A stretch of 5,090 bases of DNA from Methanosarcina sp. (GCA_017883485.1 JADGNM010000221.1:1-5090); one strand, 5' to 3'; positions 1 through 4,934 are shown, numbered from the stretch's first letter. The notes: generated from the letters alone by a model not told the origin. Made by a program: numbers and translations.

Positions 1-27
1 CCTATTGCAAACGGTAGTTTCATTAAT

Positions 28-37
28 CTGTCAGACA
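28..37. promoter_or_regulatory. Candidate operator upstream of the RHH gene
   Basis: The 10-mer CTGTCAGACA, whose core TGTCAGACA is a palindrome around a central A, lies 14 bp before the start codon at 51. The same 10-mer recurs at 191-200 inside the gene, extended there to the 11-bp palindrome CTGTCAGACAG. A dimeric RHH protein could autoregulate through such a site. This rests on the repeat and its position only. Confidence 0.25.
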
Positions 38-50
38 AATGTCTTAATTT

Positions 51-443
51 ATGCCCCGAAATGATGATAAGATACGCGTAAGTGCCCGAATATCAAAGGG
101 TCTTTATGATAGTGTCTTAAAGATTGATGACAACTTTACACGCGCCTTAATTAATGCTATGACTGCGTTTGTTGAGCCAAAAGGAAATGACTGTCAGACA
201 GATTATGACAAGGGTAAGACAGATTATGACAAGGCACAATATGACATTATTAAGGGGCAACTTGACATAATGACCACACAGGTTGAGTACTTGAAAGGTC
301 AGATTGTGGTCAAGGATCAACAATTAGACAAGCAGGCTTTTTCTTTACAGTCTGTGATCCAAGAGAATAGCCGACTTAATGTTAAGTTGCTGCCAGAGAG
401 CACAGAAGGGAAAACGAAAAAACCGTTTTGGAAGTTTTGGTAA
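51..443 (+). CDS. Ribbon-helix-helix-like DNA-binding protein with coiled coil and Trp-rich C-terminus
   Basis: A 130-aa soluble protein. Residues 7-42 (KIRVSARISKGLYDSVL and following) look like a ribbon-helix-helix: a short basic beta strand and then two helices. Residues 51-64 are a seven-residue tandem repeat (DYDKGKT, DYDKAQY). Residues 65-112 are polar with regular hydrophobic spacing, suggesting a coiled coil. The chain ends in a basic-aromatic tail, KKPFWKFW. I recall similar proteins from Methanosarcina genomes, mostly annotated hypothetical. RHH proteins usually bind operators as dimers, so a repressor or plasmid copy/partition role is possible but inferred. The ATG at 51 is used because an in-frame TAA sits at 45-47; no clear ribosome binding site is visible, so translation could be leaderless. 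A TGTCAGACA palindrome lies just upstream and recurs inside the gene. Confidence 0.75.
   Translation: MPRNDDKIRVSARISKGLYDSVLKIDDNFTRALINAMTAFVEPKGNDCQTDYDKGKTDYDKAQYDIIKGQLDIMTTQVEYLKGQIVVKDQQLDKQAFSLQSVIQENSRLNVKLLPESTEGKTKKPFWKFW
196..234 (+). repeat. In-frame 18-bp direct repeat (21-bp period) within the RHH gene
   Basis: Positions 196-213 and 217-234 are identical over 18 bp with a 21-bp period, encoding the successive heptads DYDKGKT and DYDKAQY. The identical DNA, not just similar protein, points to a recent slippage duplication that lengthened the linker before the coiled coil by exactly one heptad. Confidence 0.8.
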
Positions 444-444
444 G

Positions 445-556
445 GTTCCGATGATACATATCCGTGAACTATCATGTAAACTTTTGTGAGATTATAAGAA
501 CATAAAATGAAATTATTATGTTCCGATGATACATATCCTGAAACTATCATGTAAAC
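445..556. repeat. Two 37-bp direct repeats separated by 38 bp
   Basis: Copies at 445-481 and 520-556 match at 34 of 37 positions; the differences are clustered at unit positions 20-22 (GTG versus TGA). Each unit starts GTT and ends AAC and holds an internal inverted repeat ATGATA...TATCAT with a 13-nt loop in which the differences fall. The unit and gap lengths resemble a one-spacer CRISPR, but there are only two units, no cas genes nearby, and the intervening 38 bp is simply AT-rich. Binding sites (iterons), a partition site or duplicated small-element ends are alternatives. The repeats start 2 bp after the stop of the RHH gene and fill most of the gap to the next open frame. Confidence 0.85.
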
Positions 557-568
557 AAGAAAACTACA

Positions 569-976
569 ATGCAGGTGTTTAATGAAACGGAGGCACTTTA
601 TGGGGTTTATAGGTCAGAATCTGAGGTAAGACAGAGAGAATTAGCGAAAACTCGGCCTAATAATAGTCCATACCTTGTGGCAAGCTTGCCACAAGGTATG
701 GACGATCTATCGAAAGGCAAGACCCGAGAAAAACTTTCCGAAGTTACCGGCGTACCACAAAAGAAACTAGAAACTAGCATGACAAGCAGTTACAATGTAA
801 ACCTGCTACTTTTCAGGAAAAAATTTAAGCAATGGTCCAGGAATGTTCTTATTACCGAGTTTTCTTTCAACTTCATGCTCTACCGGTTTCGAGAAATTCG
901 TTTTACAGTTCGAGCATCGATACTTTGGTCGATTGGCATCCCTGCACCGCTTGTGAATCAGACCGGAATCACATGA
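569..976 (+). pseudogene. Probable fragment of a ParB/replication-type DNA-binding gene
   Basis: Only about the first 72 codons (569 to about 785) look like protein. They include ETEALYGVYRSESEVRQRE and then SKGKTREKLSEVTGVPQKKL, resembling the 'GKTREKxxExxGV' helix-turn-helix entry seen in ParB-like and plasmid replication proteins. The residues upstream of this motif are too few for a ParB nuclease domain, there is no ribosome binding site before the ATG at 569, and the in-frame stop at 539-541 closes the frame. After about 785 the frame is antisense to the zinc-ribbon gene and looks like random sequence. I therefore read it as a 5'- and 3'-truncated remnant, although a short active peptide cannot be excluded. 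A 38-bp perfect palindrome sits in the middle and encodes the stretch between the two conserved parts. Confidence 0.4.
666..703. repeat. Perfect 38-bp palindrome with no spacer
   Basis: The left arm 666-684 (GTCCATACCTTGTGGCAAG) is followed directly by its exact reverse complement at 685-703, with AAGCTT at the centre. All 19 base pairs match and there is no loop. It could extrude as a cruciform, form a strong RNA hairpin on either strand, or bind a dimeric protein. It lies inside the ParB-like fragment and would be translated if that frame is used. Confidence 0.95.
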
Positions 977-1003
977 GGGACACTTTTTCACGATTCTTGA
1001 CAT
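806..1003 (-). CDS. Small zinc-ribbon protein
   Basis: A 65-aa protein with two CxxC knuckles: CPSC at residues 8-11 and CSNC at 30-33, separated by a basic stretch (IHKRCRDANRPKYR) and followed by TNFSKP. The layout matches a treble-clef or zinc-ribbon nucleic-acid-binding module of the kind found at the N-terminus of some transposases and as stand-alone archaeal proteins. No catalytic domain follows, so transposase activity is unlikely from this gene alone. The ATG is 3 nt after the TGA of the 68-aa gene, which suggests translational coupling; only a weak GAG precedes it. It is the last gene of the three-gene minus-strand set and converges on the ParB-like fragment. Confidence 0.65.
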   Translation of the reverse strand: MSRIVKKCPSCDSGLIHKRCRDANRPKYRCSNCKTNFSKPVEHEVERKLGNKNIPGPLLKFFPEK

Positions 1004-1006
1004 CGC

Positions 1007-1213
1007 TCAGCCCACACGATCTCGCCCGTTATCCGGAATAAACACCAAAACTTCATCCCTGCCATCATGAGGAAGGCAGATCCGAGTTTTACCGTCGGTG
1101 AATTCAGGTATCCCCTTCTCAGGGTCATAAATGATTACCCCCCCTAATTCATCGGCGGGCTTCAACATTCCCCTAAGATCTGCCAGCTCTTTTTTAAGCT
1201 GTTGAATCGTCAC
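1007..1213 (-). CDS. Conserved-looking small protein with N-terminal helix, function unknown
   Basis: A 68-aa protein starting at GTG. A GGAG motif 7 nt upstream supports this start. Residues 1-16 (MTIQQLKKELADLRGM) form an amphipathic helix; the rest is a compact stretch with VIIYDPEKG, DGKTRICLPHDGRDEVLVFIP, likely beta strands. I do not recognise a named family. Small proteins of this helix-plus-strand type occur in phage and plasmid regions, sometimes beside packaging genes, but none is visible here. It lies 19 nt after the 84-aa gene and 3 nt before the zinc-ribbon gene, so all three probably share one transcript. Confidence 0.7.
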   Translation of the reverse strand: MTIQQLKKELADLRGMLKPADELGGVIIYDPEKGIPEFTDGKTRICLPHDGRDEVLVFIPDNGRDRVG

Positions 1214-1232
1214 TTATCCACTCCCTTTTTTC

Positions 1233-1487
1233 TCATTCCCTGCATTTCATGAACTGCCTAAGTTCGTCGATTTCTTTCTTTAAGTCGTCGAGCTCTGTGT
1301 CCTTCAAAATTACATTGGCGCATTGAAGAGCCTGTATTAACGCCTTTATGTAACTTATTTTTACCATATCGCCGTCAACAGGTCTAAAACGTTTCGCTTT
1401 AAGCCTGTCCCTAAGCTGTGCTATGAGCGCAGAGTTTACAGCTAATAGCGATTCACGAGACGAAAAATCTGTAATATTGTTTGTCAT
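1233..1487 (-). CDS. Small helical protein, function unknown (phage-like)
   Basis: An 84-aa, almost entirely helical and charged protein. A central block LRDRLKAKRFRPVDGDMVKISYIKALIQALQ (residues 25-55) is followed by a C-terminal helix rich in Asp, Glu, Lys and Leu (KDTELDDLKKEIDELRQFM), a likely coiled coil. I recall similar 'RFRPxDGDxVKxxYIKALIQALQ' proteins from prophage-like and plasmid regions, usually hypothetical; a structural or DNA-packaging accessory role would be a guess. The ATG at 1487 has a clear GGAGG four bases upstream. It is the first gene of the three-gene set, preceded by a 171-bp region with TATA-like boxes and inverted repeats. Confidence 0.72.
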   Translation of the reverse strand: MTNNITDFSSRESLLAVNSALIAQLRDRLKAKRFRPVDGDMVKISYIKALIQALQCANVILKDTELDDLKKEIDELRQFMKCRE

Positions 1488-1658
1488 ACCGCCTCCGATG
1501 TGCGAATTTTTGATTTATAAACATATGACGCTTAACTGTCATTTTTTGATTTACGGTTTAGAGCCGCTTGTTAATGTTTTCGTTAAATTGTTCCGGTTAT
1601 GACTTTTTCTTTATATTTGCGTCATAAGTTTATAAAGTTAACAGTGTTAATATAAAAA
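1488..1658 (-). promoter_or_regulatory. Leader/promoter region of the three-gene set with GTCAT inverted repeats
   Basis: This gap has TATA-like boxes on the minus strand at about 1628-1639 (TTTATAAA) and 1513-1520 (TTTATAAA). The first would give a leader of about 120 nt; the second would start transcription almost at the ATG, which does not fit the clear ribosome binding site. Two inverted repeats share the same half-site: TTATGAC 1597-1603 with GTCATAA 1621-1627 (17-bp gap), and ATGAC 1525-1529 with GTCAT 1538-1542 (8-bp gap). A fifth GTCAT overlaps the start codon (1483-1487). Near-identical TTTTTGATTTA stretches occur at about 1507-1517 and 1544-1554. Confidence 0.35.
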
Positions 1659-1952
1659 TCAATTCAATATAGTCACTCTCGGGCTTTTACCTGAACACCT
1701 TTCTACAGAAATCATTTTCAAATCTTCCAATTCGTGAAGTGCTCTGCTGAAAGTCCGCTTATCCATTTTGTAAAATCTATTTACACCACCGCTTGAAATA
1801 ACTAAGTTTTCAGTAGTTTTCTTCACACCTTTCTTAAACCAAATATAGAGAGCAACTCGGAATGCTGCGCCTCCGGTCGGGGCTTGAATTTTTTCCATCC
1901 ATCCAAACGGTATAGCTGGGATAAAAAGACAGTCGAAGTTTTCTTTTCCCAT
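1659..1952 (-). CDS. Winged helix-turn-helix DNA-binding protein
   Basis: A 97-aa protein. After an N-terminal segment with IPFGWMEKIQ, residues 26-45 (PTGGAAFRVALYIWFKKG) form helix 1. VISSGGVNRFYKMDKRTFSRALHELEDLKMISVER (51-85) gives the helix-turn-helix, with the recognition helix around KRTFSRALHELE, and SVERCSGKSPRVTIL forms the wing. I recall this compact single-domain wHTH type from many plasmids and mobile regions. The start at 1952 is preferred over the in-frame ATG at 1964: GGAG lies exactly 6 nt before 1952, whereas the upstream ATG overlaps that GGAG. A local regulator or a replication accessory factor are both possible. It lies immediately beyond the repeat-rich segment that follows the polymerase gene, with its own likely promoter. 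Confidence 0.75.
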   Translation of the reverse strand: MGKENFDCLFIPAIPFGWMEKIQAPTGGAAFRVALYIWFKKGVKKTTENLVISSGGVNRFYKMDKRTFSRALHELEDLKMISVERCSGKSPRVTILN

Positions 1953-1994
1953 GGTAGACTCCATATATTTATTATTAAAAGATATTTACTAAAA

Positions 1995-2020
1995 TACAAT
2001 ATAATATACAATATACAATA
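1995..2020 (-). promoter_or_regulatory. AT-rich TACAATA repeats; likely TATA region of the wHTH gene
   Basis: TACAATA occurs at 1995-2001, 2007-2013 and 2014-2020. Read on the minus strand this gives overlapping TATATTGTA/TATATTATA elements, placed to start transcription near 1975-1980, about 25 nt before the wHTH start codon at 1952. The surrounding 1962-2020 is overwhelmingly A+T, so it could equally serve as an easily melted element of an origin. Confidence 0.4.
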
Positions 2021-2029
2021 CGGTACGGT

Positions 2030-2115
2030 ATAGGCTTTCTTATCTACCCTAAATTTGTTTCAAATGCAGTCTACCTATAATCTTCTCCAGTGGAAAAGTA
2101 GCTAAGAAAGCCTAT
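2030..2115. repeat. 18-bp inverted repeat (17/18) around a 50-bp core
   Basis: The left arm 2030-2047 (ATAGGCTTTCTTATCTAC) and the right arm 2098-2115 are reverse complements at 17 of 18 positions; the single mismatch is 2043 against 2102. The 50-bp core includes a small hairpin ATTTG/CAAAT (2053-2057, 2061-2065). It lies between the polymerase stop and the AT-rich wHTH promoter. It could be an operator pair, an origin element, a recombination site or an RNA structure ending the polymerase transcript; no T-run follows it, so the terminator reading is weak. Confidence 0.85.
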
Positions 2116-2130
2116 CCTGTCGGTAGGTCA

Positions 2131-2199
2131 TGAATGCCTACAGTTAGGTGTCAAGAATGCCTACAGTTCTGAGACAAGAATGCCTACAGTTCTGAGACA
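2131..2199. repeat. Three 23-bp tandem repeats (iteron-like)
   Basis: Units lie at 2131-2153, 2154-2176 and 2177-2199. The last two are identical; the first shares the core GAATGCCTACAGTT and then diverges. The CCTAC core recurs at 2137, 2160 and 2183, with a GTAGG in inverse orientation at 2123. In the first unit CCTA/TAGG can pair around CAGT. About one helical turn times two per unit is typical of initiator-binding iterons. The second and third units lie wholly within the 3' end of the polymerase reading frame and the first supplies its stop codon. Confidence 0.9.
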
Positions 2200-3946
2200 A
2201 GATTGACATACGTTCCATTTCCAACTCTTTTAAAATATGTGTGATCTTATCCCAAGTCTCGATACCTCGCCTGTCAGCGTACCTGTCAGGATATTTGATT
2301 ACTTTTACGTCTGTTTTGATAGGATTCTCAGGTCCAAGAACGATAGTAGACGCTTTTGTCATGAGCTTTTGAGCTTGCAATATAGTCTCTTCTGCCTCTC
2401 CCTCTTCGCACTCAATTAGAATTGCATCATGAATTGGGGCGATAATTTTGATACCATTTTCAACAAGAAGAATACAGGCAACCCTGAGAATTTCTGCGCC
2501 TGTAGCCTGACACGGAAAATTTTTTATCGTCCGCGCCTCTTTCTGCTCTTTGCCGATCACATACATTTGCCATCCAAAGCATGTGGTAATTTTTCGATTC
2601 AGAAGAGTTGTATCAAGTACATGCTCGCTCCACTCCCAATATTTAAAAAATACTCGTTTATGGTGGTGGATTAGTTCTTTCCCGTACGGAATAGACTTTC
2701 CTATCCTGAGAGCTAAACTCTCGGCCCCCATACCGTACTGGACACCCAAAACACACTGCTTGAAAAGATCTCTTACAGCTACATGTGTGGCTTTTGTTGC
2801 TTCTTCTGGTGCTGCACCTGCCTTCTTTGCGAATGAAAGATACGGGTCACCGGACGCATAAGCTGCTTTCATTTCTTCGTCTTTTGAGAGAGCGGCTGCA
2901 ATCATGAATTCTTGTTGAGAGTAATCTACATAGGCAAGAACTTTCCCTTTTTCGGGTTTTATTAAGCTTCTAAGCCAGACAGCAGGCCCAAAAATGAATT
3001 TAGAAGTGCTAGGCTGATTCCTTCCAGTTTTAGAAGCGAATGGGGAGAGAAGACAGCGATTCCTGCTGTCAGATCCTACAGGCAACTCTGAAAGTCTCAA
3101 CTGTCCCAAAATATAGCGCAGGTCTTTTAACCCTTGAAGCTGGGGATATCTCAAGCACATTTCCTTGAACGTATCGTCTTTCATTTCTAGATTACCCTTC
3201 TCAGTTCTAGGCCATGCGATACCATTATCATTCAGGTATTTTTCAAATTTGTTAATTTTGAAAACTGTTCCCTCATACACTCCGAAATCCCTGTCGATTT
3301 CTAAGATTAGTTTTTCTTGAATTTGAATCCAATTTTCTTTCAAAGCTGTCAGCGTTTCTAAATCGATAGGAATACCGCCGTACTCCATAGTTGCAACAGC
3401 TCCCATGTATCGGCCTCTAAGGAGAGCTCTATCCGTATCAAAATTTGGATCTTCTTTCATGGTTTCAAATAATTCAGCAGTTTCAAAAACATCCGAAGCG
3501 CAGTATTCCATTATGTAACATTTTTCTTCTTCTGTATATGGTGGTCCCCGCATTATTCGCTGTCTAGCACTTTCTTTTTCTAATTCCGATATCGTTGTTA
3601 CACCATAATGCTGACATGCTCCTAAGAGTTTTTTAGAGACGCCTGGCAGTCCGTTAGTCATGTTTCTGAACTCGGCATATAGGTCAATTACATTTTCAGG
3701 TAAAGGCCATCCCAAGGCCAAATGGCAATTCCATTCTGCTGAACTAAAATAAGCAACGAAAAGGTCACTTTCAGATATGGGATATGGGGGGGTTAGGGTT
3801 AGTGGGTCTTTGCCTTCAAGCCAAACCTTTTTAGTTTCGCCTGAATTTATCTCGTGAAAAACAACGCATACCGGTTTCTGTCTCTCTCCTGGATCTGACA
3901 CGAACTCAAAATCTACCACAAAAATATTTTTGAAAGGGAAGTGCAT
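2144..3946 (-). CDS. polA-like: Family A DNA polymerase with 3'-5' exonuclease domain
   Basis: A 600-aa template-directed DNA polymerase with proofreading; no 5'-3' exonuclease domain, as is usual for phage and plasmid members. Exonuclease, about residues 1-170: ExoI D12-x-E14, ExoII region around E71 (AEW where NxxxD is common), ExoIII Y148-x3-D152, so DEDDy type. Polymerase, about 175-560: TGR at 307-309; motif A DYSQQEF 341-347 with D341 and E346; motif B R392, K396, L400, Y404, G405; motif C H506-D507. All catalytic residues are present. The position equal to E. coli F762 is Leu (L400). The last roughly 18 residues are encoded by the 23-bp tandem repeats and are probably not ancestral. 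The ATG overlaps the previous gene's stop by 1 nt (TAATG) and has GAGGGGGG upstream. Family A enzymes are uncommon in archaea; it probably replicates the element itself. Confidence 0.95.
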   Translation of the reverse strand: MHFPFKNIFVVDFEFVSDPGERQKPVCVVFHEINSGETKKVWLEGKDPLTLTPPYPISESDLFVAYFSSAEWNCHLALGWPLPENVIDLYAEFRNMTNGLPGVSKKLLGACQHYGVTTISELEKESARQRIMRGPPYTEEEKCYIMEYCASDVFETAELFETMKEDPNFDTDRALLRGRYMGAVATMEYGGIPIDLETLTALKENWIQIQEKLILEIDRDFGVYEGTVFKINKFEKYLNDNGIAWPRTEKGNLEMKDDTFKEMCLRYPQLQGLKDLRYILGQLRLSELPVGSDSRNRCLLSPFASKTGRNQPSTSKFIFGPAVWLRSLIKPEKGKVLAYVDYSQQEFMIAAALSKDEEMKAAYASGDPYLSFAKKAGAAPEEATKATHVAVRDLFKQCVLGVQYGMGAESLALRIGKSIPYGKELIHHHKRVFFKYWEWSEHVLDTTLLNRKITTCFGWQMYVIGKEQKEARTIKNFPCQATGAEILRVACILLVENGIKIIAPIHDAILIECEEGEAEETILQAQKLMTKASTIVLGPENPIKTDVKVIKYPDRYADRRGIETWDKITHILKELEMERMSILSQNCRHSCLRTVGILDT

Positions 3947-4515
3947 TAGAGTTCCCCCCTCAGTCGTTTCAAAACTGGATGCTCATTAGAATCGATAAAA
4001 TTATTTTTGAAAGCAATTTCTAAAGCTTTCTCCATAGTTGCAGGATCTTCCGGCCAAACCGGTTCTGGTAGTTTACTAACTGCCTCAATTATATCATAAG
4101 CCCCTAACGCTTTGTTAGCCTGAATTTTTACCCATTTCGTTTCTGCAAGATCGTACGCAACTCTTCTTGACCTGTTGTACTCGTTGTCCTTTCCGTCTGT
4201 ATCCGGTAATGGGATATCCGAAAGAAAAAACACCTGTCCAGTAAATGTAATACCTGTGTAGATCGTGACCGGTTTGAGTCTACCGGTAGAAAACACCTCT
4301 GGTGTTATTGCAGGATTTATAAGATACTTTTCCTCTTCACCCTCCTTTAGATCAAGTAGGAAACAGCGAAATACCCATTCTGATTCGGGCCGAATTCTGA
4401 AAAACTCTAATCCTGATTTAGGTTTTCTTATTGGTACAGTAGTCACTAATTTTTTGACTGTCACGCCTTGTTCAAAAGTGGGAGGAAGGCGAAGAGCATT
4501 GAAGTCGAATCCCAT
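3946..4515 (-). CDS. Conserved partner protein of the family A polymerase, function unknown
   Basis: A 189-aa soluble protein. Conserved-looking blocks are VKKLVTTVPIRKP (20-32), FFRIRPESEW (38-47), YLINP (64-68), TIYTGITFTGQVFFLSDIPLP (84-104), W128 with ANKALGAYDI (133-142), EPVWPE (151-156) and FIDSNEHPVLKRLRG (173-187). I recall this hypothetical family as a repeated neighbour of phage/plasmid-type family A polymerases in bacteria. The beta-rich middle and basic N-terminus would suit a single-strand-binding or processivity-type partner, but that is inference. The start has AAGGAGGTG 6 nt upstream, the best ribosome binding site of the window, and its ATG overlaps the stop of the 46-aa gene. 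Its own stop overlaps the polymerase ATG, so synthesis of the two should be coupled. Confidence 0.85.
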   Translation of the reverse strand: MGFDFNALRLPPTFEQGVTVKKLVTTVPIRKPKSGLEFFRIRPESEWVFRCFLLDLKEGEEEKYLINPAITPEVFSTGRLKPVTIYTGITFTGQVFFLSDIPLPDTDGKDNEYNRSRRVAYDLAETKWVKIQANKALGAYDIIEAVSKLPEPVWPEDPATMEKALEIAFKNNFIDSNEHPVLKRLRGEL

Positions 4516-4655
4516 TACGACACCTCCTTAATTCGAAAAGCGAAAGCCTCCATCATGGGCTCTTCACGCTGCCTGCTGCGCATTTCTTGTAGGTAACGAA
4601 TCTCTGGCAACGAGCGCCCTTCAAAAAAAGCATGTATAAATTCAATCGAGGGCAT
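4515..4655 (-). CDS. 46-aa protein in the polymerase operon, function unknown
   Basis: A short frame reading MPSIEFIHAFFEGRSLPEIR and onward, 46 residues, largely helical with alternating basic and acidic residues (LQEMRSRQREEPMMEAFAF). I recognise no family. It is supported by context: AAGGTGA lies 6 nt before the ATG, the start is 1 nt after the TGA of the preceding gene, and its TAA overlaps the ATG of the 189-aa gene. Such tight packing on both sides is unlikely for a chance frame. The acidic/basic helix could bind a protein partner; that is a guess. Confidence 0.7.
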   Translation of the reverse strand: MPSIEFIHAFFEGRSLPEIRYLQEMRSRQREEPMMEAFAFRIKEVS

Positions 4656-4656
4656 C

Positions 4657-4836
4657 TCAGCTCACCTTCCTATGTAGCTGCTTAACGTTCTGAGTTATCC
4701 GTTTTAAAGTACTTAATCTGAAAAAACAGGTTTCACAATCATCATAACCGCGAAGAGCGGATAAGTTCGGCTCTTTGGGCTCACAGTCCAAAATAGAACT
4801 GGGTTCGTCAAAATTTGCATATTTAAAGTTTTTCAT
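4657..4836 (-). CDS. 59-aa protein at the head of the polymerase operon, function unknown
   Basis: A hydrophilic 59-aa protein with DCETCFF (one CxxC, C34 and C37) and another Cys at 18; the C-terminus is basic (TLKRITQNVKQLHRKVS), which would suit nucleic-acid or metal binding, though no full zinc site is visible. I chose the ATG at 4836 because AGAGGATG stands 8 nt upstream. A longer in-frame TTG start at 4884 would add 16 residues but has no ribosome binding site. The stop is followed after one base by the ATG of the 46-aa gene. Confidence 0.6.
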   Translation of the reverse strand: MKNFKYANFDEPSSILDCEPKEPNLSALRGYDDCETCFFRLSTLKRITQNVKQLHRKVS

Positions 4837-4917
4837 ATGTTCATCCTCTATGATATTTTTGGATTTTTTCAGGACAAACAACAACGGGTTTTTACCACGT
4901 TTAATGGGAATTTCGCG

Positions 4918-4934
4918 GTAACTATATATGTACG
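4918..4934 (-). promoter_or_regulatory. Likely TATA box for the polymerase operon
   Basis: On the minus strand GTACATATATAGTTACC provides a TATA-like core at about 4922-4931. Transcription would start near 4900, giving a leader of about 60 nt before the 59-aa gene. A weaker TATA-like stretch (AGTATACAAAG) lies further upstream at about 4965-4975. Confidence 0.4.

Noticed and set aside
317..550. 77-aa minus-strand frame with repeated MIV-GYVSSE peptides
   Set aside because: The peptide repeat only reflects the 37-bp DNA repeats (the 75-bp period is a multiple of three), and the rest is antisense to the RHH gene; no ribosome binding site.
445..556. Calling the 37-bp repeats a CRISPR array
   Set aside because: Only two units, three mismatches between them, no cas genes or leader, and no evidence that the gap is a spacer; kept as a repeat with the CRISPR idea noted.
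760..805. Terminator after the zinc-ribbon gene (tandem GAAACTA and short T-rich runs on the minus strand)
   Set aside because: The T-runs are short and no stable hairpin precedes them; too weak to list as a feature.
806..1003. Calling the zinc-ribbon gene an insertion-sequence transposase
   Set aside because: No catalytic domain follows, no terminal inverted repeats or target duplication are visible, and it is packed in a small-gene operon.
832..1041. 69-aa plus-strand frame
   Set aside because: Antisense to the zinc-ribbon gene and the end of the 68-aa gene; no recognisable protein features.
1823..2011. 62-aa minus-strand frame
   Set aside because: Overlaps the wHTH gene in another frame, starts in AT-rich promoter DNA and has low-complexity content.
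2237..2861. Three plus-strand frames opposite the polymerase gene
   Set aside because: All lie antisense to conserved polymerase motifs and lack ribosome binding sites or domain features.
4265..4531. 88-aa plus-strand frame
   Set aside because: Antisense to the 189-aa gene, Ser/Arg-rich composition typical of a shadow frame.
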